Shown: piece after piece, positions 25,642-32,938 of the stretch | How positions within the stretch are numbered: position 1 is the stretch's first letter | Layout: each line of letters begins with the position of its first letter | DNA from: Clostridia bacterium | GTDB lineage: Bacteria; Bacillota; TC1; UBA5767 | DNA length: 64,000 bases | NCBI GenBank assembly: GCA_016887505.1 | Contig: CP069393.1 | Span: 186,001-250,000, forward strand | Direction: 5' to 3' | Translations under genes and position numbers: made by a program | Notes under the pieces: model-generated | What the model saw: the letters and a program-made list of their open reading frames with translations, nothing else | Told to the model about the DNA's origin: nothing | Database searches by the model: none

Positions 25642-25659
25642 AACTTACGCTGTTCCCAA
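25642..25659 (-). repeat. hsdS recombination repeat, 5' family, copy 3 (inverted, in cassette A)
   Basis: AACTTACGCTGTTCCCAA is the reverse complement of the repeat at 20784 and 21399. It encodes WEQRKL in cassette A. Together with copy 4 at 25717 it forms a long inverted repeat around a short centre. Confidence 0.85.
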
Positions 25660-25664
25660 TTGTT

Positions 25665-25716
25665 AGTGATTAAGACACATTAACAGAGACTTCTCAAATT
25701 CATAGTCTTAATCACT
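25665..25716. repeat. Inverted repeat between the two silent hsdS cassettes
   Basis: AGTGATTAAGA (25665-25675) and TCTTAATCACT (25706-25716) are perfect inverted copies that extend the 5' repeats of cassettes A and B. The 30-base centre has no ribosome site or start codon in either cassette's frame, consistent with both being silent. Confidence 0.7.
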
Positions 25717-25736
25717 CTTGGGAACAGCGTAAGTTG
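25717..25736 (+). repeat. hsdS recombination repeat, 5' family, copy 4 (in cassette B)
   Basis: Identical to the copies at 20784 and 21399, same orientation as the expressed gene. It encodes WEQRKL in cassette B. Confidence 0.85.
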
Positions 25737-26212
25737 AGTGGAATATTATGCTTATTAAAAGATGGAACCCATGGGACTCATCAAGATGTTGAAGACGGAC
25801 CATTACTTTTGAGTGCTAAAAATATAAAAAACGGACAAATATGTTGGGATAGTTGTGATCGAAGAATATCGGGAAGTGAGTATGAAAAGATACATTCTAA
25901 TTTTACTTTAGAAAAAGAAGATATTCTTCTAACAATAGTGGGTTCAATTGGAGAAACCGCTATTCTAAAGGATAATTATAGAATAACATTCCAAAGAAGT
26001 GTTGCTTATTTAAGACCAAAAACTAATGTGAATCCTGAATTTTTGTATAGTGAAATACAGTCGCCAAAATTTCAAAAAGAATTAATGAATCGAAAATCGA
26101 CATCGGCACAGCCGGGAATATATCTTGGAGACCTATCAGTTATTCCTGTTTCTTATCCTAAAAATTTAGAGGAACAGAAACAGATCGGTAGTGCTTTTGT
26201 CAATCTTGACAA

Positions 26213-26239
26213 ACTTATCACCCTTCATCAGCGTAAGCC
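26213..26239 (+). repeat. hsdS recombination repeat, 3' family, copy d (in cassette B)
   Basis: ACTTATCACCCTTCATCAGC and the following GTAAG match copies a and b. With copy c at 25192 it bounds the two silent cassettes as a 1-kb invertible block. Confidence 0.85.
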
Positions 26240-26266
26240 ACTTCTGCAAAGAAGGAGGTAAGCAGT

Positions 26267-27193
26267 ATGTCAAATGAAGTTAGTAATGCAGATATTTTCT
26301 GCGATTATTATGCAAAATGGATTGATGTATACAAAAATGGTGCAGTTAGAAAAGTGACTATGGATAAATACTTGATGACACGCAAGTGGCTGGTCAAGCT
26401 TGTTCCGGGTTTGAGAATGAATGAACTTGATCGAACTCGATACCAACAATTACTCAATGAATATGCTGAGCACCATGAAAGGCAGACAGTTATGGATTTT
26501 CATCATCAGCTTAAGGGAGCAATTCTTGATGCTGTAGATGAAGGCTTGATTGACCGTGACCCTACTCGTAAAGCTATCATCAAAGGTAAAATTCCACGAG
26601 CCAAGAAAATAAAATATCTGAATCAATTTCAGCTTCAAACTTTGATTACATCTTTAGAACTAAAAGAAAAAATCAACTGGGATTATTTTATATTGCTGAT
26701 ATCAAAGACTGGTATGCGGTTCTCCGAAGCACTTGCGTTAACATCAGCGGATTTTGATTTTAGGAATCAGTCTGTGACTATAAGTAAGACTTGGGATTAC
26801 AAAGGAAATGGGGGCTTTTTACCAACAAAAAATCGATCTTCGATACGCAAAATACAGATTGATTGGCAAACTGTGATTCGGTTTTCTGAGCTAACAAAAG
26901 GGATACCGCATGACAAGCCAATATTCGTAGATGGAAGGGTTTATAACTCGACCGTCAACCACAAGTTAGGACGCCTATGCAAGCTGTGCAAAATTCCAGT
27001 GATATCTATTCATGGTTTGCGACATACGCACGCATCTCTCTTGTTGTTTGCTGGCGTATCTACTGCCAGTGTAGCAAGAAGACTTGGGCATTCGAGTATT
27101 AACACAACACAAAAGACCTACTTGCATATCATTCAGGAACTCGAAAATAAGGACGTGGACTTGGTGATGCGATTGCTGGCTGGGCTTTCGTAA
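26267..27193 (+). CDS. Tyrosine recombinase, probable hsdS invertase
   Basis: 308 residues. An N-terminal SAM-like core-binding domain is followed by a catalytic domain with SKTGMRFSEALAL (R151), IHGLRHTHAS (H249, R252), RRLGHSSINTT (H275) and nucleophile Y285. It follows cassette B by 5 bases with a GAAGGAGGTAAGCAGT ribosome site. Recombinases in this position in type I loci (for example PsrA or CreX type) invert hsdS segments at short repeats. An element integrase is the alternative, but it lies 4.2 kb from the tRNA and directly beside the shuffling repeats. Confidence 0.85.
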   Translation: MSNEVSNADIFCDYYAKWIDVYKNGAVRKVTMDKYLMTRKWLVKLVPGLRMNELDRTRYQQLLNEYAEHHERQTVMDFHHQLKGAILDAVDEGLIDRDPTRKAIIKGKIPRAKKIKYLNQFQLQTLITSLELKEKINWDYFILLISKTGMRFSEALALTSADFDFRNQSVTISKTWDYKGNGGFLPTKNRSSIRKIQIDWQTVIRFSELTKGIPHDKPIFVDGRVYNSTVNHKLGRLCKLCKIPVISIHGLRHTHASLLLFAGVSTASVARRLGHSSINTTQKTYLHIIQELENKDVDLVMRLLAGLS

Positions 27194-27220
27194 AATAATA
27201 GAGGTGGCTTATGCTAAGTA

Positions 27221-27247
27221 GGGAGGATGACAATTAGTCATCTTCCC
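27221..27247 (+). terminator. Hairpin after the recombinase gene
   Basis: GGGAGGATGAC (27221-27231) pairs with GTCATCTTCCC (27237-27247) around a 5-base loop, with one G-T pair. It has only a weak following T stretch but sits 27 bases after the stop codon. Confidence 0.6.
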
Positions 27248-27352
27248 TTGAATTATTGTCTAAAAGGTATAATGCTTCAGTTTGTGAGCTACTTGCTTTC
27301 AAGCACAGATAAAATGTATAATAAATGTATGGATGTGTTTGCGCGACTTTGA

Positions 27353-27472
27353 CATAACGGCTTCTCAAGTGGAGCATCTACCTATATCAGAAATTACAAG
27401 AGCGAATACAATGTCAAAGATGAATCCAAGGAAATTATTTATGGTATCCATTATTGGAATGTAGTAATGTAA
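27353..27472 (+). pseudogene. Short decayed coding fragment
   Basis: Between the recombinase terminator and the GIY-YIG gene, one frame encodes NGFSSGASTYIRNYKSEYN and continues to IIYGIHYWNVVM before a stop. The residues look like real protein, slightly recalling an AraC-type helix-turn-helix, but the frame is blocked upstream by TGA. No function can be assigned. The rest of 27248-27566 shows nothing recognisable except the ribosome site of the next gene. Confidence 0.25.
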
Positions 27473-27566
27473 GATTGAGAAAGGGAACAGAAGATATCCA
27501 GCACAGTGTGCCTGAAATCTTTGCTGAATAAATGATATCTAATGTAGTTCGAGGAGGTTATACGAT

Positions 27567-28469
27567 ATGAAAGCTCGAGGCAAAAGTATAAACCTATATT
27601 TAATGGATGGGACAGCGAGTGGTCGCATTAAATGTACTTTAGCAAACTGGACTGGTGTAGCGTACAAGATACCTAGAACTGAGTTAGAGAAATGTAAAGA
27701 ACGATATGATCTCAAACAGAGTGGGGTATATTTTTTGTTTGGTACTTCTGATCAAACCGGGGAGAATGTTGTTTATATTGGACAAGCTGGAGTGAGAAAA
27801 AACGGAGAAGGAATTCTTTATCGCTTACAGGAACATAAGAGCAATCCTGATAAAGATTACTGGACCGAGACCGTTGTGTATACAACCTCAAATAATTCCT
27901 TCGGTCCTACAGAGATTAGTTATCTTGAAAACCGATTTTGTAATTTAGCTACGGAAGCAAAACGATATATTGTTAAGAACGGAAATGATCCTACATCTGG
28001 GAATATAACAGAAGAAAAAGAAAGCGAACTGGAGGAATTTATAGATTACTCCAAAATCGTTATGGGTACATTTGGATATAAAGTTTTTGAACCATTAAAT
28101 AAAGATAGTTCATTTATTGAAGAATCGTCAGTAATTAATGAGAGTAAAGAATTGTTTCTGCACATGAAACGTAAGAGCCGAAAAAGTAGAAAGATTATTG
28201 AGGCTAATTGCAAACAAACAAATGAAGGATTTGTTGTACTTAAAGGTAGTCGTATCGAGACAATTGATTCAGACAGCATCCCAACTGGTGTCAAGGAAAG
28301 TCGCCAGAAAGCAGCTATTGATGAAAATGGAATTTTGCAGGAGGATATACTTTCCCAAAGTCCATCTTATGCTGCAGCATTTGTCATCGGTGGCCATGCT
28401 AATGGGCTAACTGCTTGGAAAACTACTGATGGAAAAACATTAAAAGAAATTGAAAGCAGCGAACCATAA
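27567..28469 (+). CDS. GIY-YIG nuclease with C-terminal DUF4357 domain (copy 2)
   Basis: 300 residues. The first 180 residues are very close to the copy at 14584 (for example IKCTLANWTGVAYKIPRT and TSNNSFGPTEISYLENRF are identical). The linker after KVFEPL differs completely and the DUF4357 part (EGFVVLKGS, SQSPSYAAAFVIGG, TAWKTTDGKTLKEIE) is diverged. The catalytic set (GVYFLFGTS, VVYIGQAG, R, E, N) is intact. The start follows GAGGAGGTTATACGAT. It has no helicase partner here; instead an unknown Cys-containing protein and a small PD-(D/E)XK nuclease follow. Codon use is more AT-rich than in copy 1, so this is not a recent tandem duplication. Confidence 0.85.
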   Translation: MKARGKSINLYLMDGTASGRIKCTLANWTGVAYKIPRTELEKCKERYDLKQSGVYFLFGTSDQTGENVVYIGQAGVRKNGEGILYRLQEHKSNPDKDYWTETVVYTTSNNSFGPTEISYLENRFCNLATEAKRYIVKNGNDPTSGNITEEKESELEEFIDYSKIVMGTFGYKVFEPLNKDSSFIEESSVINESKELFLHMKRKSRKSRKIIEANCKQTNEGFVVLKGSRIETIDSDSIPTGVKESRQKAAIDENGILQEDILSQSPSYAAAFVIGGHANGLTAWKTTDGKTLKEIESSEP

Positions 28470-28516
28470 CTACTAGAAAATAGGAAAAAGTAATTTACAA
28501 AGAGGGTGTGAATAGA

Positions 28517-29098
28517 ATGAGCTCTAATAGCCCATATTATAGAAATTTGATAAAGCAGGTAGTTGATAATTCCGAGGCTTCAATTTGGGAAGATGCTATA
28601 TATGAGTGGGAAGTTTTTGATTGTGAAGAAGATGAAACTCTTTTCTTATCTTGCATCTGTGGGAAGGAAAAATTACGCTATCTTTTTACAATAAGGAATA
28701 TGGAAAACGGAAACATGCTTTATCCGATAGGTAGTTCATGCATTAAGAAGTTTGAGAGAGATGACTTAAACCAAGACGCATCAATAAAAGAGCAATTATT
28801 TAAGTTACTACACGCGATTGAAAAAAACGAGTACATAATGTTTTCACGGGAGTATTTTTCAAGGAAACTTCTGGTATATCTATATGAAGAGGGCGCTTTC
28901 CAGGCAAACATCTATAACAGATTTAACCCCGAAGGGGATTTTGAATTCCTGCTGAAGATGTTTAATAAGCGAGACAAGGATACTATAACACTAGCTCAAG
29001 ATAGAAAAATTAAAGCTATTATTATGGGATCTATCAGACCGTTCTTAAGAAAATTTTTAAAAGATAAGATCAAGCGGCAAAAAAGCAGTAGGATTTAA
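28517..29098 (+). CDS. Uncharacterised Cys-containing protein, 193 aa
   Basis: Not recognised as a named family. Residues about 30-75 carry FLSCICGKEKLRYLFTI, then NGNMLYPIGSSCIKKF. This C-x-C-G, I-x-N, G-S-x-C-I-x-x-F arrangement recurs in small mobile-element proteins and suggests a zinc-binding or Cys-supported fold. The rest is helical and charged, ending in a very basic tail (KDKIKRQKSSRI) compatible with nucleic-acid binding. The ATG at 28517 follows AGAGGGTGTGAATAGA; the upstream GTG is part of that site. It stands 47 bases after the GIY-YIG gene and 32 before a nuclease gene, so the three may be one unit. Confidence 0.65.
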   Translation: MSSNSPYYRNLIKQVVDNSEASIWEDAIYEWEVFDCEEDETLFLSCICGKEKLRYLFTIRNMENGNMLYPIGSSCIKKFERDDLNQDASIKEQLFKLLHAIEKNEYIMFSREYFSRKLLVYLYEEGAFQANIYNRFNPEGDFEFLLKMFNKRDKDTITLAQDRKIKAIIMGSIRPFLRKFLKDKIKRQKSSRI

Positions 29099-29130
29099 TA
29101 ATACTTAAAATAGTTTAAGGATATGAATTT

Positions 29131-29532
29131 ATGAAATATTTTAAAAAAGAAAAAGTATATCCAAATGAAGCCTTTATTCAAGAAGCTATTGAGAATTATT
29201 TTTCGAACGAAGGATTTGAGATTCAGAAGGATGGTCAAATTGATCTCATCGCTGAAAAAAATGATGAAAAATGGATTATTGAAGCAAAAGGTATGACTTC
29301 ACAAATTACTGTTGATTTTAACACATGCATAGGCCAGTTAGTAAAAAATATGGAATCTTCAACCTGGAATTATGCTATTGCTATTCCATATGAAGATAAA
29401 TATAAAGTTCAGTGTATGAAATTACCAGATTATTTCAGAAACAACAACAACCTCTATATCATAATTGTTAATGAAAATGCGCAGATAAAAGTAATTACGC
29501 CGACAAATAATGTTGAAGATACCTGGAAATAA
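29131..29532 (+). CDS. Small PD-(D/E)XK nuclease, 133 aa
   Basis: The compact product shows an N-terminal helix with NEAFIQEAIENYFSNEGFEI, then GQIDLIAEKNDEKWIIEAKG, giving D38, E51 and K53 as a textbook PD-(D/E)XK site, followed by a conserved Q-containing helix (CIGQLVKNM). This matches stand-alone restriction-like or Holliday-type nucleases. There is no DNA-binding domain, so it may need a partner, possibly the basic Cys-containing protein encoded just upstream. The ribosome site is weak (TTAAGGATATGAATTT). Confidence 0.75.
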   Translation: MKYFKKEKVYPNEAFIQEAIENYFSNEGFEIQKDGQIDLIAEKNDEKWIIEAKGMTSQITVDFNTCIGQLVKNMESSTWNYAIAIPYEDKYKVQCMKLPDYFRNNNNLYIIIVNENAQIKVITPTNNVEDTWK

Positions 29533-29948
29533 ATTTAAGGAATACTGTGATATAGAGTTTGGGTATGTTTCCGAAATCGGGAAAAAAGTGAAAATAGCGT
29601 CCGCGTATTTACTTGAACGTCGATATGTGAATTTACGCTAAAGACATCAAAACGAACGCTCCGTCACACGTTGAGACAGTAGTATTGATATAAAGGGTAT
29701 GAGTAGGTAGCTGGGAAGGATCATATAAGGACTTTTAGGGCATTGCTGTGAAAAAAATTGTGTAAATATTGCTTTGAGAGAACATTCCAAAGGCTTGATT
29801 TTGACCCTTAAAGAACGGATTAGATGTATTTCTGATTTATGGAGGTTGAGAGAGTAGGTTGAATATCTATATATGAGAGGAGATTAATGACAATAGGTAC
29901 AGTATATTTCTTAACTGAGTTCGATTTAGTAAAAAATGGAGAAGTAAA
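29533..29948. other. Gap between the PD-(D/E)XK and HEPN genes
   Basis: No gene of usable length is seen. Very short open stretches exist (for example a 13-residue piece ending ERRYVNLR near 29640) but have no support. An ATG at 29887 after GAGAGGAGATTA opens a 38-codon frame that overlaps the HEPN start in another frame; it may be a leader peptide but nothing confirms it. Confidence 0.35.
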
Positions 29949-30500
29949 ATGGCTACTGGAAAAAAGGATAGGGGAGTACAGATACCATTGCAAGCGTGGT
30001 TAACAACACAGATTGTCATGGACATAGACACAATTTTGAAAACAAATCCTAATATAACCCTAAAGGAATATATTGATACACAAAAGGAAAAAACAAATGT
30101 ATGGAATGAAAATCCTGATTTCCCAATTTATAACAGTGGTTATTTTTTAATGATGGCATATGCATTTCTTGTTGTTCCAAAGGAATCAATTGAAAAAAAT
30201 AGTTTAGAAGTATTTTCAGATGAAATAGAAAAAATCTTAGAAAAAATGACAATCAGAACAAATGTGATACAGAATGGTCTTAATAATTGTGAAAATATTA
30301 TTAGGCATCTTAGAAATGCAATATCTCATGTAAATATTGATATAATTGAAGATGATAAATTACTCTTTATTGATAAAAATGGTAAAAAAACTACTTTTGA
30401 TGGAGATATGAGAATAAATGATTTTAAGGCTTTTCTAGTGGAGTTTTATAAAACCTATCATAAAAAGTATTGCGATAATTTTATAGTTGATTCAAATTAG
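29949..30500 (+). CDS. HEPN family nuclease
   Basis: 183 residues, mostly helical. The motif RHLRNAISH (R122, N123, H127) is the R-x4-6-H active site of HEPN RNases, placed in a helix after ENII as in the pEK499_p136-type HEPN group. Such proteins act as toxins or effectors in antiphage defence by cutting RNA. The ATG follows a GGAGAAGTAAA site. No antitoxin-like partner (for example a MNT nucleotidyltransferase) is adjacent, and the following region is decayed. A lost partner or a stand-alone defence role is possible. Confidence 0.75.
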   Translation: MATGKKDRGVQIPLQAWLTTQIVMDIDTILKTNPNITLKEYIDTQKEKTNVWNENPDFPIYNSGYFLMMAYAFLVVPKESIEKNSLEVFSDEIEKILEKMTIRTNVIQNGLNNCENIIRHLRNAISHVNIDIIEDDKLLFIDKNGKKTTFDGDMRINDFKAFLVEFYKTYHKKYCDNFIVDSN

Positions 30501-30680
30501 CTAAAGCATTAGGATTTTAAGCAAATCATAGAAACTTGGTTTAAGTTTTTTCAATATAAAGGCCAGCTACTAAACGTCAAATTAACTAGAATGCCTTGAT
30601 CAGCTTTTATTATTATCTTTCCACATTCACCGTCAGACCGGATTTAAATTCTACAGTGAATATGTCCTCATAGGCGTTAG
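30501..30680. other. Non-coding, apparently decayed sequence
   Basis: AT-rich sequence with stops in all frames. Nothing recognisable precedes the helicase remnant at 30681. Confidence 0.4.
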
Positions 30681-30872
30681 ATCTTATCAGCGACAGGTAC
30701 CGATATTCTTAATCCTAACACGAATGGTATTCAGTTAATAAATACAGCAATAAGCAGAGCAAAAAAGAAACTTATTATCGTATGCGATTGTGGCTACTGG
30801 CGTAATTGGGAGGGTCAAATTATTAGTGAACTAATTCGTCTTGTGGATTTATATGCTAGGGATCATGATTGA
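30681..30872 (+). pseudogene. C-terminal remnant of a superfamily 1 DNA helicase
   Basis: A 63-codon open piece encodes TDILNPNTNGIQLINTAISR, then AKKKLIIVCDCGYWRNWEGQ, and ends VDLYARDHD. The INTAISRAKKKLIIV block is motif VI of UvrD/Dna2-like SF1 helicases (the VAVSRAK pattern). Everything upstream of it, including the Walker A part, is gone. It shows that this end of the island once held another helicase gene, probably another defence gene. Confidence 0.65.
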
Positions 30873-31402
30873 TTTAGCCGCTTGTTTGAGATGAATTGAC
30901 TGAGAGTTGCACGATTATAGAATTGATATGTTGAGTAGGCTTGGACATATGCTGAGATTATCTTTGTTTAGGGTGAACAAGAAAAGATTAAAGTCTTAAG
31001 TTTTTGGTTTAAGGAAAAATGAGTAACGTAGTGTTATATGATGCTGGAGAATAGACATAGGAGCTTTGTACTGGGGCACAATGCGTTACTCAGCTAAAGT
31101 GAGTAAGAGTATTGAATTCACTAAATAATTGGACACAAGCGAATGTATAGATTCTCAGATGCAAGAGATTTTTATTGCTATGGTACATGGAAATCGGACT
31201 AGGTATAATTATGTATTCAACGAACTGATTGTTAACCATTACTCACGTTATCTAGCATTCAAACTACCATAGATTCATATGAAATATATGGTTTTAAAGC
31301 TTGCGAATAGTAATGCAACGGATACGTACGCTATGCGGAGTTGCACTGAAGTTGCATTATGTATATTTTTATTGCTAATTCAAGATTATCTAATAATAGT
31401 TA
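30873..31402. other. Gene-free stretch before the tRNA, with short inverted repeats
   Basis: No coding sequence is supported. Visible structures are TGAGTAACG near 31019 with CGTTACTCA near 31084, and ATGCAAC near 31311 with GTTGCAT near 31347. They could be remnants of element ends; there is no further support. Confidence 0.35.
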
Positions 31403-31432
31403 AAAGCCCGTAACCTAATGGTTACGGGCTTT
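31403..31432 (-). terminator. Terminator downstream of tRNA-Pro
   Basis: AAAGCCCGTAACC pairs with GGTTACGGGCTTT around a 4-base loop. It has A/T runs on both sides so it can work in both directions; it lies 9 bases past the 3' end of the minus-strand tRNA. Confidence 0.8.
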
Positions 31433-31440
31433 CTATATGG

Positions 31441-31515
31441 TCGGAGTGACAGGATTTGAACCTGCGGCCTCTTGACCCCCAGTCAAGCGCTCTACCAAGC
31501 TGAGCCACACCCCGA
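31441..31515 (-). tRNA. tRNA-Pro (anticodon GGG)
   Basis: Read on the minus strand, TCGGGGT pairs with ACTCCGA as acceptor stem. The D arm has GGCTCAGCTTGGTAGAGC, the anticodon stem is CTTGA/TCAAG with loop CTGGGGG (anticodon GGG), and the T arm carries GGTTCAAATCC. CCA is not encoded. Its 3' end faces the island, the usual target position for integrative elements. Confidence 0.92.
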
Positions 31516-31588
31516 TACGTTGTATTATAAAGTATTGAGGGTGAAAATTACAGCTTTTTTTCTAGAATTTGTAATTTTTTATAATAAA

Positions 31589-31641
31589 TACCAGAAGGAG
31601 GAAAGATTAAGGAGAGGAAAGATAGCATTCTCCTTCTGGTA
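31589..31641 (-). terminator. Terminator after the flavoprotein gene
   Basis: TACCAGAAGGAG (31589-31600) pairs with CTCCTTCTGGTA (31630-31641), a 12-base perfect stem with a purine-rich 29-base loop. It lies 11 bases beyond the stop of the gene at 31653 and marks the end of the sulfur operon. Confidence 0.65.
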
Positions 31642-31652
31642 GATATTAGACC

Positions 31653-32918
31653 TTAGTTACAGCTTTTGCAGGCGCTCTTAATTAGCTCATCAAAGGTATC
31701 CGTACAAAAACCCTCTTCACAAAGACCTTCATATAATATGCTAGACACTTGACCTTCATTGGTGAACACGACTGCTGGATAGTTGCTTACACCGAGGCGG
31801 TCAGCAAGTCCGGTGGATTTGTAGACATCCACTCTACTTACGGCAATAGAACCACCATTTGCTTTTTCATAGGCATCGATAACAGATAGGAATTTACGTG
31901 AGTCAGGATCAATTGCATTGTATACAAAGATTAAACCTGGTTTTTCACTCTGCATCAAGACTTCTTCAAACTGCTCAGACTCAGCGATATATTTTTCAGC
32001 AGCAAAACCAGCGATGGCACCATCTCCGACAGCAGTAGATACTTGTTTGAGCCACTTATCCCGCACGTCGCCACAAGCAAAGACACCAGGGTGGTTGGTT
32101 TCCATCCGCTCATTGGTAATGACATATTTGTGGCCACTCATGTTTAATGTACCCTCAAATATTTCTGTATTGGGCAGATAACCGATGAATTCAAAACAAG
32201 AGTCAGTTTCTACAGGAATGATCTCATTCGTTTTAAGGTTCTTCAAATTCACCTTCTCAAGCATTTCATCGCCTTCAAAGCTATCGACTACTGTATTCCA
32301 GTAAAAATTCATTTTGGGATTGGCCAGTGCTGCTTCCCTAGCAATTTCATTGCAGTCCATTTTTCCTTCATCGTGTATGATGGAAACACTTACTTTATCT
32401 GCAAACTTGGTTAGGAACATGCCTTCTTCAATTGCGGCATCACCAGAACCAATGACCAAGACGTGTTTGCCAGTAGTAGCTGCGGCATCACAAGTAGCAC
32501 AAAAAGAGATGCCCTTATCAAAAAGAAACTTTTCTTCATTGAGAGCGCCAGTAGTTCTAGGACGTCCACCAGTCGCTACGATGACTGTTTTCGCGATGTA
32601 TTTGTTGCGAAAAGTCTCAACTACTTGAACATCTCCACCAAAGCTTACAGATTTTACAGCGGTAAGCTTAAATTTCACACCCATTTCTTCAGCCTGTTTT
32701 TTCATTTCGTTGGTGATATGCTCACCCTTCGGTGCACCATTAAAACCAGAGTAGTTCTCGATGGCATTCGTATAGGTAGCCAATCCACCAATCAAGGCTT
32801 TTTCAATTAACAAAGTATTCAGACGAGCCCGGCCTGCATAGATGGCTGCCGTTAATCCTGAAGGACCTCCACCGATTACAACAACATCATAATTTTCAAC
32901 TTTTTTTTCTCGCGCCAT
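31653..32918 (-). CDS. Thioredoxin reductase-like flavoprotein with C-terminal thioredoxin-like domain
   Basis: 421 residues against about 310 for TrxB. The FAD site is VVVIGGGPSGLTAAIYAGRA, the redox disulfide C140-A-T-C143 is in place, the second nucleotide site is VLVIGSGDAAIEEG, and GVFACGDVRD near the end of the reductase part binds FAD. From about residue 325 there is a thioredoxin-like fold (GLIFVYNAIDPDSRKF, VSNYPAVVF) without its own CxxC; instead the tail ends C417-K-S-C420-N. The context (TusA, YeeE/YedE) suggests electron delivery to sulfur or selenium relay rather than general thioredoxin reduction. The NADP-binding residues are atypical for TrxB. The start follows AAAGAGGTATATT. 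Confidence 0.85.
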   Translation of the reverse strand: MAREKKVENYDVVVIGGGPSGLTAAIYAGRARLNTLLIEKALIGGLATYTNAIENYSGFNGAPKGEHITNEMKKQAEEMGVKFKLTAVKSVSFGGDVQVVETFRNKYIAKTVIVATGGRPRTTGALNEEKFLFDKGISFCATCDAAATTGKHVLVIGSGDAAIEEGMFLTKFADKVSVSIIHDEGKMDCNEIAREAALANPKMNFYWNTVVDSFEGDEMLEKVNLKNLKTNEIIPVETDSCFEFIGYLPNTEIFEGTLNMSGHKYVITNERMETNHPGVFACGDVRDKWLKQVSTAVGDGAIAGFAAEKYIAESEQFEEVLMQSEKPGLIFVYNAIDPDSRKFLSVIDAYEKANGGSIAVSRVDVYKSTGLADRLGVSNYPAVVFTNEGQVSSILYEGLCEEGFCTDTFDELIKSACKSCN

Positions 32919-32938
32919 AATATACCTCTTTCATATAC

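Larger units (their letters stand above)
25134..25679 (-). pseudogene. hsdS: Silent HsdS half-gene (cassette A), inverted
   Basis: On the minus strand a frame with no usable upstream start encodes NNWEQRKLNAWADRYDN, one TRD (VSGSTPYYGANGIQDYV, then GGGRAKLNADTMMRI), and RLDNLITLHQRK with a divergent tail. An internal ATG at 25613 lies past the WEQRKL entry and is probably not used. The cassette is a storage copy of a TRD: inversion at the shared repeats (25642-25659 and 25192-25223) would fuse it in frame to the expressed hsdS. It ends exactly where hsdR ends on the opposite strand. Confidence 0.85.
25717..26261 (+). pseudogene. hsdS: Silent HsdS half-gene (cassette B)
   Basis: The frame opens without any start codon before SWEQRKLSGI, then encodes one TRD (LLKDGTHGTHQDVEDGPLLL, then EDILLTIVGSIGETAIL and SAQPGIYLGDLSVIPV) and closes with DKLITLHQRKPLLQRRR. 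It is a second stored TRD, in the same orientation as the expressed gene. To exchange with it by inversion, the A/B block (25192-26239) would first need to flip. The recombinase gene starts 5 bases after the stop. Confidence 0.85.
1..31440. mobile_element. Integrative element edge plus defence island, ending at tRNA-Pro
   Basis: Everything left of the tRNA-Pro gene is accessory: phage-type replication genes on the minus strand (1-3435), then defence genes on the plus strand (3880-30500), then decayed sequence up to the 3' end of the tRNA. Base composition is patchy: the phage genes are visibly GC-richer, while 15.5-18.4 kb and 28.5-30.5 kb are very AT-rich, so the parts came from different sources. 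The far end and any duplicated tRNA tail lie outside the window, so the element cannot be delimited. The tyrosine recombinase at 26267 fits better as an hsdS invertase than as the element integrase. Confidence 0.6.

Noticed and set aside
26267-27193. Tyrosine recombinase as integrase of the whole island
   Set aside because: It lies 5 bases after a silent hsdS cassette and beside the shuffling repeats, 4.2 kb from the tRNA, with defence genes between. An hsdS invertase fits better, though element integration cannot be excluded.
29887-30003. 38-codon frame overlapping the HEPN start
   Set aside because: It has a fair ribosome site but no recognisable sequence and overlaps the better supported HEPN frame. 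It was left as a possible leader only.
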